Source: Paenibacillus sp.
GTDB lineage: Bacteria; Bacillota; Bacilli; Paenibacillales; YIM-B00363
Length of the DNA stretch: 64,000 bases
Assembly: GCF_031177825.1 (NCBI RefSeq)
Contig: NZ_JAPSKE010000012.1
Span: forward strand, 1-64,000
Reading direction: 5' to 3'
The position numbers were made by a program, and so were the translations under genes. Positions 55,354-64,000 of the stretch are shown in pieces. The notes under the pieces were generated by a model. That model was given only the letters and a program-made list of their open reading frames with translations, searched no databases and had not been told where the DNA came from. Each line of letters begins with the position of its first letter. The stretch's first letter is position 1.

Positions 55354-56073
55354 ATGAAAAGAAGAATCCTCGTCGTCGACGACGAACCGTCCATCTCGAT
55401 GCTTATCGAATTCAACTTAAAGCTGGCCGGGTACGACGTCCAATGCGTATACGACGGCGAAGCCGTTTTTCACGTGCTCTCCTCGTTCCGTCCCGATCTC
55501 GTAGTTTTAGATTTAATGCTGCCGAAGATGGACGGCCTGGAGGTATGCCGGCGGCTCCGCTCCGAAGGCAACATGGTGCCGGTCATCATGCTGACGGCGC
55601 TGCAGGAACTGCCCGACAAGATCGCCGGTCTCGATAACGGGGCGGACGATTATATGACCAAGCCGTTCTCGCCGCAGGAGCTGCTGTCCCGCATTCAAGC
55701 GATTCTGCGCCGGACCGCCGCCTTGCCGTCGCTGCAGACGGACGAAGCGATCTCGCACGGCGCTCTCGTCGTGAAGCCGGAGCAGCGGGAAGCGTCGTTG
55801 GACGGCCAGCGGATCGACTTGACGCCGAAGGAGTTCGACCTGCTGCTCTTCTTGCTGAAGCATCGGGGCAAGGTGCTCTCCCGGCAGCAGCTGCTGCACG
55901 GCGTATGGGACTACCACTTCCTCGGAGATACGCGCATCGTGGACGTCCATATCAGCCATCTCCGGGACAAGATCGAATCGAATCCCCGCAATCCTGAATA
56001 TATTGTAACGATCCGCAATGTCGGGTACAAGCTGAGCGAAGCCGCCGGGAAGGAAGCCGCCTCGAACGGGTAA
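55354..56073 (+). CDS. OmpR/PhoB-family response regulator
   Basis: This 239-residue protein has a receiver domain (1-118) with phospho-acceptor Asp53 in VVLDLMLPK and KPFSPQELLSRIQAIL, then an OmpR-type winged helix (RIDLTPKEFDLLLFLLKHRG to VDVHISHLRDKIE). It resembles PhoP/WalR-like regulators. No histidine kinase lies next to it, so it is an orphan in this window. It is divergent from trmL. Confidence 0.9.
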   Translation: MKRRILVVDDEPSISMLIEFNLKLAGYDVQCVYDGEAVFHVLSSFRPDLVVLDLMLPKMDGLEVCRRLRSEGNMVPVIMLTALQELPDKIAGLDNGADDYMTKPFSPQELLSRIQAILRRTAALPSLQTDEAISHGALVVKPEQREASLDGQRIDLTPKEFDLLLFLLKHRGKVLSRQQLLHGVWDYHFLGDTRIVDVHISHLRDKIESNPRNPEYIVTIRNVGYKLSEAAGKEAASNG

Positions 56074-56086
56074 CGCGCCGCATCGG

Positions 56087-56680
56087 TCAATCCGCCGGGG
56101 CGGCGTTCGCGAACAGCTCGTTCATGTCGATCTCGACGCACCCGAACAAGGGGGACGTCAACGTATCCCCGAGGCCGTACGTTTCGTGCAGCTCGAACTT
56201 CCCGCCGCGCGACACGAACTGGTCGACGGTCCGATGCGTCGGATCGGCGATCCAGTATTCCTGCACGCCGTGGCGCTCGTACTGACGCTTCTTTCGAATC
56301 TTATCGTTGCTGCTCGTGCTCGGGCTAAGAATTTCGGCCACGAGATCCGGCGCGCCCTCGATCCGCTGTTCCGTGAGGATCGAGGCGTTGTCATGCGCAA
56401 TGTAAACCAAGTCCGGTTGAAACCGATTGTTCTCGTCCAAGTACACGTCGATCGGCGCGAACAGAAGGATTCCATCGTTGGAGCAGATTCGATCCATCGC
56501 GCGGAACATGGCCGCTAAGATCCGTTGATGCGACACGACCGGCGCCGTCAGGAAATCATATCGCACCCCCTCGACGATCTCGTACCGCTCCTCGACGAAC
56601 GGATTGCGACTCGGTTCTCCTTCGTACGTCTCCAGCTGTTCCTTCGCGCGTTCGGCCGGCTTCTTCTTTTCCACGAACAT
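56087..56680 (-). CDS. Uma2 family protein (PD-(D/E)XK nuclease fold)
   Basis: This 197-residue protein belongs to Uma2/DUF820: YEIVEGVRYDFLTAPVVSHQ, FAPIDVYLDENNRFQPDLVY and the core APDLVAEILSPSTSSNDKIR, KKRQYERHGVQEYWI. The Pro-Asp-Leu and Glu-x-Leu-Ser-Pro-Ser block holds the nuclease-like metal site. Function in bacteria is unsettled; many copies occur per genome in some lineages. The start follows AAGGAAGAAGGG. It is convergent with the response regulator. Confidence 0.85.
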   Translation of the reverse strand: MFVEKKKPAERAKEQLETYEGEPSRNPFVEERYEIVEGVRYDFLTAPVVSHQRILAAMFRAMDRICSNDGILLFAPIDVYLDENNRFQPDLVYIAHDNASILTEQRIEGAPDLVAEILSPSTSSNDKIRKKRQYERHGVQEYWIADPTHRTVDQFVSRGGKFELHETYGLGDTLTSPLFGCVEIDMNELFANAAPAD

Positions 56681-56830
56681 CCCTTCTTCCTTTCGAAAAT
56701 GTCCCCGCAACGCGAAACACCCCGCCCAGGCCGCATGATGCGCGCGCTTAGGCGAGGTGCTTCCTCGGCTTCGTTACCGTCAGTATGACGGAAAACTTTG
56801 CAATTTGTCAAGTTTCGCGTCCGTTCGACA

Positions 56831-57919
56831 TTACTGCCGTTTCCGACGGAAATCGTGCATAAACTCCGCCAGCGCGGCGCATGCCTCGTACGGCACCGCG
56901 TTGTACGTCGACGCGCGGCAGCCGCCGACGCTGCGATGCCCCTTCAACCCGACGAAGCCGGCCGCGTCCGCCGCCTTCAAGAACGCCTTCTCGTCGTCCT
57001 CGTTCGACAGGCGGAACGTAATGTTCATGCGCGAGCGGTACGGCGCTTCCGCGTGACCGCGGTAGAAGCCTTCGCTCTCGTCGATCGCTTGATAGATGAG
57101 GTTCGTCTTCTCCGCGTTGCGGCGTTCGATGCCCGCGAGTCCGCCCTCGGACTCGATCCAACGAAGCACGAGATTCATGATATATACGGAGAAGGACGGC
57201 GGCGTATTGTACAACGAATTGTTCGCCGCATGCGTGTCGTAGCGCAGCATCGTCGCGAGATGCTCCGGCGACTTGTCGACGAGCTCGTCCTTCGCGATCA
57301 CGACGGTGACGCCGGACGGGCCGAGATTTTTCTGCGCGCCCGCATAGATGAGGGAGAATTTCGACACGTCGAGCGGACGGCTCAAAATATCGCTGGACAT
57401 ATCCGCGATGAGCGGCACGTCCCCGGTGTCCGGGAACGCGTCGAACTGCACGCCCTCGATCGTCTCGTTTGAGGTGACGTGGAGGTACGCCGCGTTGTCC
57501 GGGAGCGTCAGCTTCGACAAGTCCGGCACGCTCTTGAAGCCGTTCTCCTTGGTGGAAGCGATCGTCACGGCGTCGCCGAACAGCTTCGCTTCCTTATAGG
57601 CTTTCGTGCTCCACGCGCCGTGAACGACGAACGCCGCCGTCTTGCCCGCCGGCAGCAAATTCATCGGCACCATCGCGAACTGCGTGCTCGCGCCGCCTTG
57701 CAGGAACAACACCTTATAGCCGTCCGGGATGCCGAGCAACGTGCGGAACAAGCCTTGCGTCTCGTTGTTCAGCCGCTCGTAGTTTTCGCTGCGGTGCGAC
57801 ATCTCCATGACGGACATGCCCGTTCCCTCGAAATTCGTCATTTGTTCGGCGGCCGTCTGCAGCACCGACAGCGGCAGCGCCGCCGGCCCCGCGTTAAAGT
57901 TGTATGCTCTCTTCGTCAC
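56831..57919 (-). CDS. serC: phosphoserine aminotransferase
   Basis: This 362-residue PLP enzyme makes 3-phosphoserine in serine biosynthesis. AYNFNAGPAALPLSVLQ, MEMSHRSENY, LFLQGGASTQFAMVPMNL and the PLP lysine in YAGAQKNLGPSGVTVVI are SerC hallmarks, with KGHRSVGGCRASTYNAVP at the end. GTG eight bases after GGAG was chosen as start; an upstream ATG at 57952 is less likely. A weak hairpin with GCACCTCGCC/GGGCGGGGTG arms follows the gene. Confidence 0.95.
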   Translation of the reverse strand: MTKRAYNFNAGPAALPLSVLQTAAEQMTNFEGTGMSVMEMSHRSENYERLNNETQGLFRTLLGIPDGYKVLFLQGGASTQFAMVPMNLLPAGKTAAFVVHGAWSTKAYKEAKLFGDAVTIASTKENGFKSVPDLSKLTLPDNAAYLHVTSNETIEGVQFDAFPDTGDVPLIADMSSDILSRPLDVSKFSLIYAGAQKNLGPSGVTVVIAKDELVDKSPEHLATMLRYDTHAANNSLYNTPPSFSVYIMNLVLRWIESEGGLAGIERRNAEKTNLIYQAIDESEGFYRGHAEAPYRSRMNITFRLSNEDDEKAFLKAADAAGFVGLKGHRSVGGCRASTYNAVPYEACAALAEFMHDFRRKRQ

Positions 57920-57979
57920 CCGTCCCACTCCATTTCCCGATTTCGATTTCACCTATCATAGCAAGGACGTACCGCGGGT

Positions 57980-58828
57980 TCAAGAGAAATATCCCATGAT
58001 GATGCCCGCCGTCTCCTCGATCGCTTTATCCGACACATTGATGATGCGGCAGCCGATTCGATGCATGACCGACTCCGCGTATTCGAGCTCGCGGACGATA
58101 CGCTCCATCGCCGCGTACGACGCTCCTTCGGGCAGCCCGACGGCTCTTAGCCGCTCCGTTCGGATCTTGTGGATCGCTTCCGCGTTCATCGTCAATCCGA
58201 AGACGCGCTCCGGGTCGAGCGACAGCAGCTCCTCCGGCAGCCGCACCTCCGGTACGAGCGGCCAGTTAGCCACCTTATACCCCTTGTGCGCCAGGAACAT
58301 GCTGAGCGGCGTCTTCGACGTCCGCGACACCCCGACCAGCACGACCTGCGCCTGCGTCAGTCCGGTCGGATCCCGTCCGTCATCGTATTTGACGGCGAAC
58401 TCGATCGCTTCCACGCGGTTGAAATACTGCTCGTCCATCTCGTGCAGCAGCCCGGGCTTGCGCTTCGGCGCGTCGTGGAACGTATCCGTGAACGCCTGCA
58501 GCATCGGCCCCATAATATCGACCGCGCGTACGCCTAATCGCGCCGATTCCTTCAGCATCGCTTCCCGCAGCTTGGGCTGAACGAGCGTATACGCGACGAA
58601 GCTTTCGTACCGCTTCGCCTCTTCCAGCAGACGCTCGATTTCTTCGACCTCGCGGACGTGCCCGACGCGCTTAATACGAACCTTCTTGCCTCCGAACTGT
58701 CGGAGCGTCGCCATGGCGACCGCCTCCGCCGTCTCCCCGACGGAATCGGAACATATGTAGAGGACACCCTCGTCAGGATGATACAACGTCTGCCGCGGCT
58801 CGCGCGGCGCTTCGGGTGGTACGGACAT
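57980..58828 (-). CDS. yqfL: PPDK/PEP-synthase regulatory kinase-phosphorylase (YqfL family)
   Basis: This 282-residue DUF299 protein switches pyruvate phosphate dikinase or PEP synthase on and off by phosphorylation and dephosphorylation. ICSDSVGETAEAVAMATLRQ opens the fold; the P-loop is VGVSRTSKTPLSM; and IGCRIINVSDKAIEETAG closes it. It lies between glnA and serC on the same strand. A PPDK or PEP synthase gene is not in the window. Confidence 0.93.
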   Translation of the reverse strand: MSVPPEAPREPRQTLYHPDEGVLYICSDSVGETAEAVAMATLRQFGGKKVRIKRVGHVREVEEIERLLEEAKRYESFVAYTLVQPKLREAMLKESARLGVRAVDIMGPMLQAFTDTFHDAPKRKPGLLHEMDEQYFNRVEAIEFAVKYDDGRDPTGLTQAQVVLVGVSRTSKTPLSMFLAHKGYKVANWPLVPEVRLPEELLSLDPERVFGLTMNAEAIHKIRTERLRAVGLPEGASYAAMERIVRELEYAESVMHRIGCRIINVSDKAIEETAGIIMGYFS

Positions 58829-58932
58829 GCGTCGTGTTCGACTCCTTCTGCGGCGGTTTCCTCCGCTCTTCCTATCACTTTACCGCGTCGAATCGCCGAA
58901 TTCAAGCCGAGGCCGACGGCTCGCGTTTACAA

Positions 58933-58967
58933 GAAAGCAGCCCCGGCGAGATGCCGAGGCTGCTTGG
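58933..58967 (-). terminator. terminator after glnA
   Basis: AAGCAGCC and GGCTGCTT arms with an inner CGGC/GCCG pair; the minus strand continues TTCTTG. Confidence 0.75.
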
Positions 58968-58980
58968 ATAAGTGCAAGAA

Positions 58981-60405
58981 TTAGCAATCGAAGTACAACG
59001 CGTATTCGTGCGGATGAATCCGGATGGAGACGGCTTTCGCTTCGGCGCGCTTGTACTCGACGTAGTTTTCGATGAATTCCTTCGTGAATACGTCGCCTGC
59101 CGTCAAGAACTCGTAGTCCGCTTCGAGAGCGTCAAGCGCTTCGTCCAGGGAGCCCGGAACGCTGCGGATGTCCTTCTTCTCTTCTTCGGAGAGGTCGTAC
59201 ACGTTCTTGTCGACCGGACCGTATCCGAGCTTGCGCGGGTCGATCTTGTTCTTGATGCCGTCGAGGCCGGCCATCAGCATCGCCGCGAACGCGAGGTACG
59301 GGTTCGCCGTGGAGTCCGGCGTACGGAACTCGATGCGCGCGCCCTTCGGCGTCACTGCCGCGATCGGAATCCGAACCGCTGCGGAACGGTTGCCCTTCGA
59401 GAACACGAGGTTGACCGGAGCTTCGTAGCCCGGTACGAGTCGCTTGTAAGAGTTCGTGCTCGGGTTCGTGAACGCGATGATCGCCGGAGCGTGGTGCAGG
59501 ATGCCGCCGATGTAGTAGATCGCGAGCTCGGACATGTTCGCATATGCGCCCTTCTCGTAGAACAACGGGGAACCCGCGTTGAAGATGGACATATGAACGT
59601 GCATGCCGCTGCCGTTGTCGCCGAACAGAGGCTTCGGCATGAACGTCGCGACCTTGCCGTGCTGGCGCGCCGTGTTGTGCACGATGTACTTGTACTTCAT
59701 CAAGTTGTCGGCCGTCTTCGTCAGCGTATCGAAGCGGAAGTTGATCTCGCCTTGCCCCGCCGTAGCGACTTCATGGTGATGACGGTCGATGCGGATGCCC
59801 GCTTCCATCATCAGTCGGCACATTTCGCTGCGGATGTCCTGTTGCGTGTCGACCGGTTGTACCGGAACGTAACCGCCCTTAACAGGAACCTTGAAGCCGA
59901 GGTTGCCGCCCTCTTCCTTGCGGCCCGTGTTCCATGCCGCTTCTTCGGAGTCGACTTCGAAGTAAGACTTGTTCATGCCGGTTTCGAAACGAACGTCGTC
60001 GAAGATGAAAAATTCGGATTCCGGTCCGAAGTACGCGTCCGTACCGATGCCCGTGGATTGCAGGTATTCTTCGGCCTTCGTCGCGATGCCGCGCGGATCG
60101 CGGTCATAACGTTCGCCTTCGGCCGTGAAAATATCGCACATAATGATCAATGTCGGGTGAGCCGTGAACGGATCGACGTACGCCGTTTCCGTAACCGGCA
60201 TCATCACCATGTCGGAGTTTTCGATGCCGCGGAAGCCCGGGATCGAGGAGCCGTCGAACGCTACACCGTTAACGAAAGTATCTTCGTCGATTTCAACCGC
60301 AGGTAAGGAAATGTGCTGTGCTTTACCGGACAAACCGACGAATCGGAAGTCAACCCACTCGATATTTTTTTCCTTGATCAAATTGAGAACGTTTTGTGCC
60401 GACAT
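58981..60405 (-). CDS. glnA: glutamine synthetase, GSI-beta (long) type
   Basis: This 474-residue enzyme makes glutamine from glutamate and ammonia. The start follows AGGAGGTATTTACGC. DGSSIPGFRGIENSDMVMMP, FGPESEFFIFDDVRF, the metal and ATP region NGSGMHVHMSIF and the PNPYLAFAAMLMAGLDGI-type block are all present. Length and ending match the E. coli/actinobacterial class, including KNVYDLSEEE with Tyr403 at the adenylylation position. B. subtilis GlnA is a shorter GSI-alpha. glnR is not adjacent. Confidence 0.95.
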   Translation of the reverse strand: MSAQNVLNLIKEKNIEWVDFRFVGLSGKAQHISLPAVEIDEDTFVNGVAFDGSSIPGFRGIENSDMVMMPVTETAYVDPFTAHPTLIIMCDIFTAEGERYDRDPRGIATKAEEYLQSTGIGTDAYFGPESEFFIFDDVRFETGMNKSYFEVDSEEAAWNTGRKEEGGNLGFKVPVKGGYVPVQPVDTQQDIRSEMCRLMMEAGIRIDRHHHEVATAGQGEINFRFDTLTKTADNLMKYKYIVHNTARQHGKVATFMPKPLFGDNGSGMHVHMSIFNAGSPLFYEKGAYANMSELAIYYIGGILHHAPAIIAFTNPSTNSYKRLVPGYEAPVNLVFSKGNRSAAVRIPIAAVTPKGARIEFRTPDSTANPYLAFAAMLMAGLDGIKNKIDPRKLGYGPVDKNVYDLSEEEKKDIRSVPGSLDEALDALEADYEFLTAGDVFTKEFIENYVEYKRAEAKAVSIRIHPHEYALYFDC

Positions 60406-60484
60406 GCGTAAATACCTCCTAATTCCGAACATTGAGTAGTTATTAAAGTCAAATCGTTCAGTAATTTGCTAAAACCTTGTCGTT

Positions 60485-60558
60485 ATTATAAACCCGTCGA
60501 TATTTAGCGTCAATAGCTATGTAAGGTATTTTTGACGCATATGTCAGCTATACTCACA
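60485..60558 (-). promoter_or_regulatory. glnA promoter with GlnR/TnrA box
   Basis: On the minus strand TTGACG (60513-60508), 17 bp, TATAAT (60490-60485). A perfect TGTNA-N7-TNACA site, TGTCAGCTATACTCACA (60542-60558), is centred about 70 bases upstream of the predicted start of transcription. A near-match with N8 (60520-60537) is centred near -50. Nitrogen control by TnrA or GlnR is inferred. Confidence 0.7.
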
Positions 60559-60647
60559 CCCTCGGGGCATGTAAGCGTTCGCAAAATAAGGCGGTTATTG
60601 GTTTATCTCCAGCAGATCTCCTGTGGTCAAGCTTTTCTTATCGATTG

Positions 60648-61730
60648 TTATTTTACTGATTTGCGCAATAAAGCGATACAAAGTAGGATCAGCGGAATCG
60701 CGGTTTGAACGAATGTGCCGTGAAAAGGAAAGACCGCCGTTAAAAAATGAACGACGTGCTGAAAGCTCGGGAAACTCCAAAAGCTGAATAAGGCAATCAA
60801 TACCCCGATCGGGAGCACGATCGGTTTATAGTCTGAAAGCTTCAACCATTGAGCCGTTCCCAGAACAGCCGCATAATAAAATACGGAAATCTTCACCGCG
60901 TTCCCCATCACCCACATCGCCACCACGACCGACTCCATATTTTCGAAAAAATCGGCGACGCTGATATATCGGAACGTGATCAAGACCGGATATACCATAG
61001 CGGGCACATGTTCGCCGAACAACAACAATATCATGAGATTGATGTAGACGAGCCCGAACACGGCGGCCGCCACGGAGATGAACCCCCATTTCTTTCCTTT
61101 CTCGATATCGGTCAGGAAGGGAAGAAGGAAAGAAACGAGGAAAAACTCGCTGAACCAAGCCTGCGGCACCACCGCGCCCATGATGGCCGGCATGATCCCA
61201 TGCTCCATGACCGGAAATAAATAGCTCGCGTGCAAATCCGGAATCAGCAATAAAATGAGGGCTAACGGAAAAATAAAGACAGGCGTAAAAATTAACGCGC
61301 TCCTCGCGATACTTTCGACTCCGCCGCGTACGGAGAAGGCGGTGACCAGAAGGATCGAAGAGATCACGACAATGACCGGGGTGCGGCGGAGAAACGCACT
61401 TGTAATCATTTCCGCGTATTCGCGGACAACGATGCCATTGGTATGCAAATAGAAGAAGATATAGATCAGCCCGATCGCTTTGCCTGCGATCCGGCCGACG
61501 ATCCGTTCGCTGTACTGGACGACCGTCTGCTTCGGGTACAGCTGATGGAGACGGTAAGCAATATATACCGTTGCAAATCCGACAACGGAAGCGAGAATCG
61601 GCGAAAGCCATGCATCGTTTTTGGCATGTTGCGCCGTAACCCCGGGGACGATGAGGATGGCGGTGGCAACGATCGTCGGATACATCATGACGGCCATTTG
61701 AAAAGCCGAGATTTTCCCTTTGTCGATCAT
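60648..61730 (-). CDS. spore germination receptor permease subunit (GerAB family)
   Basis: This 360-residue integral membrane protein has ten helices of the APC-like GerAB type: ISAFQMAVMMYPTIVATAIL, VPGVTAQHAKNDAW, VSFLLPFLTDIEKGKKWGF and GNAVKISVFYYAAVLGTAQW. It forms the germinant-binding unit in the spore inner membrane. It is the last gene of the ger operon here; its start overlaps the D-type gene by four bases. Confidence 0.9.
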   Translation of the reverse strand: MIDKGKISAFQMAVMMYPTIVATAILIVPGVTAQHAKNDAWLSPILASVVGFATVYIAYRLHQLYPKQTVVQYSERIVGRIAGKAIGLIYIFFYLHTNGIVVREYAEMITSAFLRRTPVIVVISSILLVTAFSVRGGVESIARSALIFTPVFIFPLALILLLIPDLHASYLFPVMEHGIMPAIMGAVVPQAWFSEFFLVSFLLPFLTDIEKGKKWGFISVAAAVFGLVYINLMILLLFGEHVPAMVYPVLITFRYISVADFFENMESVVVAMWVMGNAVKISVFYYAAVLGTAQWLKLSDYKPIVLPIGVLIALFSFWSFPSFQHVVHFLTAVFPFHGTFVQTAIPLILLCIALLRKSVK

Positions 61731-61966
61731 GCCCCGCCTCCTCCCCCTGTTTCAAGTATTTTTGAGAATGGTTTAAATACGTATTCAAGAATCGTTGCCG
61801 GCCCCGCCATATGTTGAAGATCGAACATGGCAAGCCCCCATCCGATCATAAGCAATATCACGAACGCCGTTTTATCTTTTTTCGGTATCTGTTTCATTTT
61901 CGGCCACTCGTACGCAATAATGAAACCCATCATCGCCGTAACGCCCAAGAAGTCTCCCCATTTCAT
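61727..61966 (-). CDS. small two-helix germination receptor D-type subunit
   Basis: This 79-residue protein has two membrane helices (FLGVTAMMGFIIAYEWPKM and FVILLMIGWGLAMFDLQHMA) and a Gly tail. Genes of this size and topology accompany some ger operons (D subunits) and adjust receptor sensitivity. It overlaps the gerC-type gene upstream and the gerB-type gene downstream by four bases each, supporting a dedicated subunit. Confidence 0.8.
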   Translation of the reverse strand: MKWGDFLGVTAMMGFIIAYEWPKMKQIPKKDKTAFVILLMIGWGLAMFDLQHMAGPATILEYVFKPFSKILETGGGGGA

Positions 61967-63153
61967 TTTTCCGTGGCCTCTTCCTCCGAATTACCCGCGG
62001 GTACGGTTTGCAGCCCCGGACGGCGGATGCAAACGGAAATATCCGTCGACACCCGAACTTCCGGAAAGATTTCCTCCCAGCGATCTTTCGACTTCTGCCA
62101 TTGCTTCGGGTACTTGCGGTGGTATGCAGCGGCAAACCCCAAAACGTCGGCCTTCAGTTCCTTCTGCGTTTTCTTCAACGCCAGCTCGACCCGATGTTGG
62201 ATGTCCGCTTCCAACGCTTGTTCCAATTCCTTCAGCATTGTCAGATTCATGGGATCGAGGTCGGTTTCGTTTTGTACGAGGTCGCCTTCCGTTTCGATTC
62301 GGATCCGCATGCTCCATATTCCGTCTTCGATTTGGGGTATAAGCGTTGTCGTTTGCCTTACCGGATTAACGGACACGGAACCTTTTGCGTTCTTTGGTTC
62401 AACCGTAATCGTGGCTAGCGTAATTTCATTACGTATGGTCATCACGCCTCTTGTCGTCCGTTCCGCAATCGTTCCGATCATCTTATTTTTCTTGAAAATG
62501 GAAGTTCCCTTTATATAGGGAATAGTTTGCGACTCTTTCTCCCCTTTTTCAGGCGGCAACTTGTCGATGAAAGGCACAACGGCCGTTTCCGCCTCCCCTT
62601 TAAACATGACGATTAAATCTTTCGAGGTTATTCTCATGCCGATCTGCAAGTCGGAGATTTCCCGAAGCACTTCTGACGAATATCTCTCAAGGGGAGGGAG
62701 CAGCGTCAATACATCGACGGCGTTCCCCTTGCTCACATACACATATGACCTCTCCCTCGGTTCGGGATGACGAAGCAGAAAATCCAACTCATCCCGAATT
62801 CCGCGCTTCGCCAGCTCTTCGCCAAAAATAAAAACTTTGCAATGTCCCCAAAACATTTTTCGCGGGAGCTTACCCTGAAGCCTGGATGCGGCATCGGCAA
62901 TATTGACGCCGCTGCCGGATCTGACCAATGTCATTTTCTGTCCCCCTGCGGATGCCCCGCCTCCCATGCCCCCGGCGCTGCCTAAAGCGCGGGGAATAAA
63001 CACTTGCACCGCCAGTTCGATGGATCCGTCTTCATTTCGATCGATGCCGAGTCCCGTTACGATCGCGATATCATTGATTTCCGTTCGATCCCAGCAACCG
63101 CCGAGAAGGATAGCGCCGCCTAATAATGAAACCATCAATAGGATCGTTCTCAC
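61963..63153 (-). CDS. spore germination receptor lipoprotein (GerAC/Ger(x)C family)
   Basis: This 396-residue lipoprotein has signal and lipobox LLGGC-WDRTEINDIAIVTGLG (Cys20), the Ger(x)C opening that includes WDR.E. KMFWGHCKVFIFGEELAKRG and the C-terminal PEVRVSTDISVCIRRPG are further marks. It sits on the outer face of the spore inner membrane. It follows the gerA gene by about 110 bases. Confidence 0.93.
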   Translation of the reverse strand: MRTILLMVSLLGGAILLGGCWDRTEINDIAIVTGLGIDRNEDGSIELAVQVFIPRALGSAGGMGGGASAGGQKMTLVRSGSGVNIADAASRLQGKLPRKMFWGHCKVFIFGEELAKRGIRDELDFLLRHPEPRERSYVYVSKGNAVDVLTLLPPLERYSSEVLREISDLQIGMRITSKDLIVMFKGEAETAVVPFIDKLPPEKGEKESQTIPYIKGTSIFKKNKMIGTIAERTTRGVMTIRNEITLATITVEPKNAKGSVSVNPVRQTTTLIPQIEDGIWSMRIRIETEGDLVQNETDLDPMNLTMLKELEQALEADIQHRVELALKKTQKELKADVLGFAAAYHRKYPKQWQKSKDRWEEIFPEVRVSTDISVCIRRPGLQTVPAGNSEEEATEK

Positions 63154-63263
63154 GCGCTTGACTCCCCTTTCCGCTACAGAAGCAGCAGCAGCTGAACAAA
63201 TAAAACAATCCCCGATAGGCGCTAATTACGGCAAGAAAGCCGATAAGGGAAGCCCTGTCCGGC

Positions 63264-64000
63264 TTATGTTCCATTCCCGTCGTTGCCCGGATCCGGTCTT
63301 TGTCCGGGAGCCTGCCTATATGTATCGTATCCGCCGGTCAGGTTAGGGCGCGTATTCATCATCCACCATGGGGCTCTTACCGCCACATCCTTCCAACGCC
63401 TCCCCTTATACGGGGCGATCGGCTGAAGATACGGAACGCCGAAAGAGCGCAAGTTGCACAAGTGGATAATGATGGCGATCACCCCCAGCATCACCCCCAA
63501 CAACCCCAACCAACCGGAAAGCAAAATGATCGGAAAGCGCAGCAGCCGGATCGCGATCCCGACAATATACCGCGGAACCATAAAGGATGCGATCCCTGTA
63601 ATGGCTACTACGATCACCATTGGAGCGGAAACGATACCTGCTTGCACCGCCGCCTGGCCGATGACCAACGCGCCGACGATACTGACCGCGGGTCCGACTT
63701 GTTTGGGCAGCCTCACTCCCGCTTCGCGAAGCACCTCGAACGTTATTTCCATCATGAGAGCCTCCACCAGCGCCGGAAACGGGACGGTTTCCCGGGATGA
63801 AGCCATGGTTATTAACAAAGAGGCAGGAACCATCTCCTGATGAAAGGTCTGCACCGATACATAGATCGAAGGCAACAAAAGCGAGAACATCGTAAATACA
63901 TACCGCAGCCAGCGGATCGAGGTACCGACCCAAAATCTCTGATAATAATCCTCGTGAGACTGAAGCAAAGAAAACAGAGTAGTGGGTACGATAAGCACGA
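63264..64000 (-). CDS. spore germination receptor subunit A (GerAA family), 5' part outside window
   Basis: The visible 245 C-terminal residues contain the membrane part of a GerAA/Spo VAF-type protein: RYVFTMFSLLLPSIYVSVQT, FHQEMVPASLLITMASSRET, PFPALVEALMMEITFEVLRE and GAVVIGQAAV-type repeats. They end in a hydrophilic tail NLTGGYDTYRQAPGQRPDPG. The N-terminal soluble domain and start lie beyond base 64000. Confidence 0.92.
   Translation of the reverse strand, partial: VLIVPTTLFSLLQSHEDYYQRFWVGTSIRWLRYVFTMFSLLLPSIYVSVQTFHQEMVPASLLITMASSRETVPFPALVEALMMEITFEVLREAGVRLPKQVGPAVSIVGALVIGQAAVQAGIVSAPMVIVVAITGIASFMVPRYIVGIAIRLLRFPIILLSGWLGLLGVMLGVIAIIIHLCNLRSFGVPYLQPIAPYKGRRWKDVAVRAPWWMMNTRPNLTGGYDTYRQAPGQRPDPGNDGNGT

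Noticed and set aside
63071-63274. 67-codon minus-strand frame between the gerA and gerC genes
   Set aside because: It overlaps gerC heavily, has no good ribosome binding site, and its cysteine run looks random. It may just be the leader of gerC.

Overview
The window looks like a chromosome segment from a GC-rich, spore-forming member of the Bacillales, most likely Paenibacillaceae. The evidence is a germinant-receptor operon, SpoVR/YhbH/PrkA, a KinB-like sporulation kinase, a SufCDSUB operon of Bacillus type, YunC, YqfL and TrmL, together with AGGAGG-type ribosome binding sites and frequent GTG/TTG starts. No rRNA, tRNA or CRISPR array was seen. Assignments are by eye from sequence motifs; no database search was run.

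Region 1 (1-7.9 kb) is accessory DNA. An IS3-family transposase tail lies at the left edge. A patchwork of small secreted or regulatory cassettes follows, separated by four homologous terminator hairpins. Next come a phage lysis cassette (XkdX stub, XhlA, GH25 endolysin, a 45-residue ORF, holin), a decapitated repressor, ImmA and a frameshifted tyrosine integrase beside the 3' end of sufB. The junction between the XkdX stub and the repressor stub shows that the whole middle of a prophage was deleted, leaving only its two ends.

Region 2 (7.9-24.6 kb) is core metabolism and sporulation: sufCDSUB behind a Fur/PerR-type box, DUF1802, Dps, methionine salvage mtnK-mtnA, YunC, an LSm-like protein with a GPY-rich tail, a PAS-GGDEF-EAL protein with a degenerate GGDEF site, a solitary CheY-like receiver, and yhbH-spoVR.

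Region 3 (24.6-43.7 kb) is mixed: a beta/gamma-crystallin-like protein, a bacillithiol-disulfide-reductase (ypdA) remnant, membrane proteins, a sensor kinase, an L,D-transpeptidase, a polar amino-acid ABC importer, a MATE pump, a VanY-type peptidase, prkA, DUF2161, a thioredoxin-reductase-like flavoprotein, TauE/SafE, a PhyH dioxygenase with an AraC regulator, YjbR and cysteine dioxygenase.

Region 4 (43.7-51.9 kb) holds an HxlR regulator and the sulfate importer (sbp, hydrolase, yezD, cysT, cysW, cysA), then a second AraC/PhyH pair and a jelly-roll-like protein. With TauE/SafE, cysteine dioxygenase and the suf operon, sulfur handling is a recurring theme.

Region 5 (51.9-53.6 kb) is a clearly AT-richer insert with a Tiki/TraB-like protein and a histidine phosphatase, followed by a decayed HEAT-repeat gene.

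Region 6 (54.1-64 kb) returns to core genes: a methyltransferase, trmL, an OmpR-type regulator, Uma2, serC, yqfL, a long GSI-beta-type glnA preceded by a perfect GlnR/TnrA box, and a ger operon in the unusual order A-C-D-B, whose gerA runs off the right edge.
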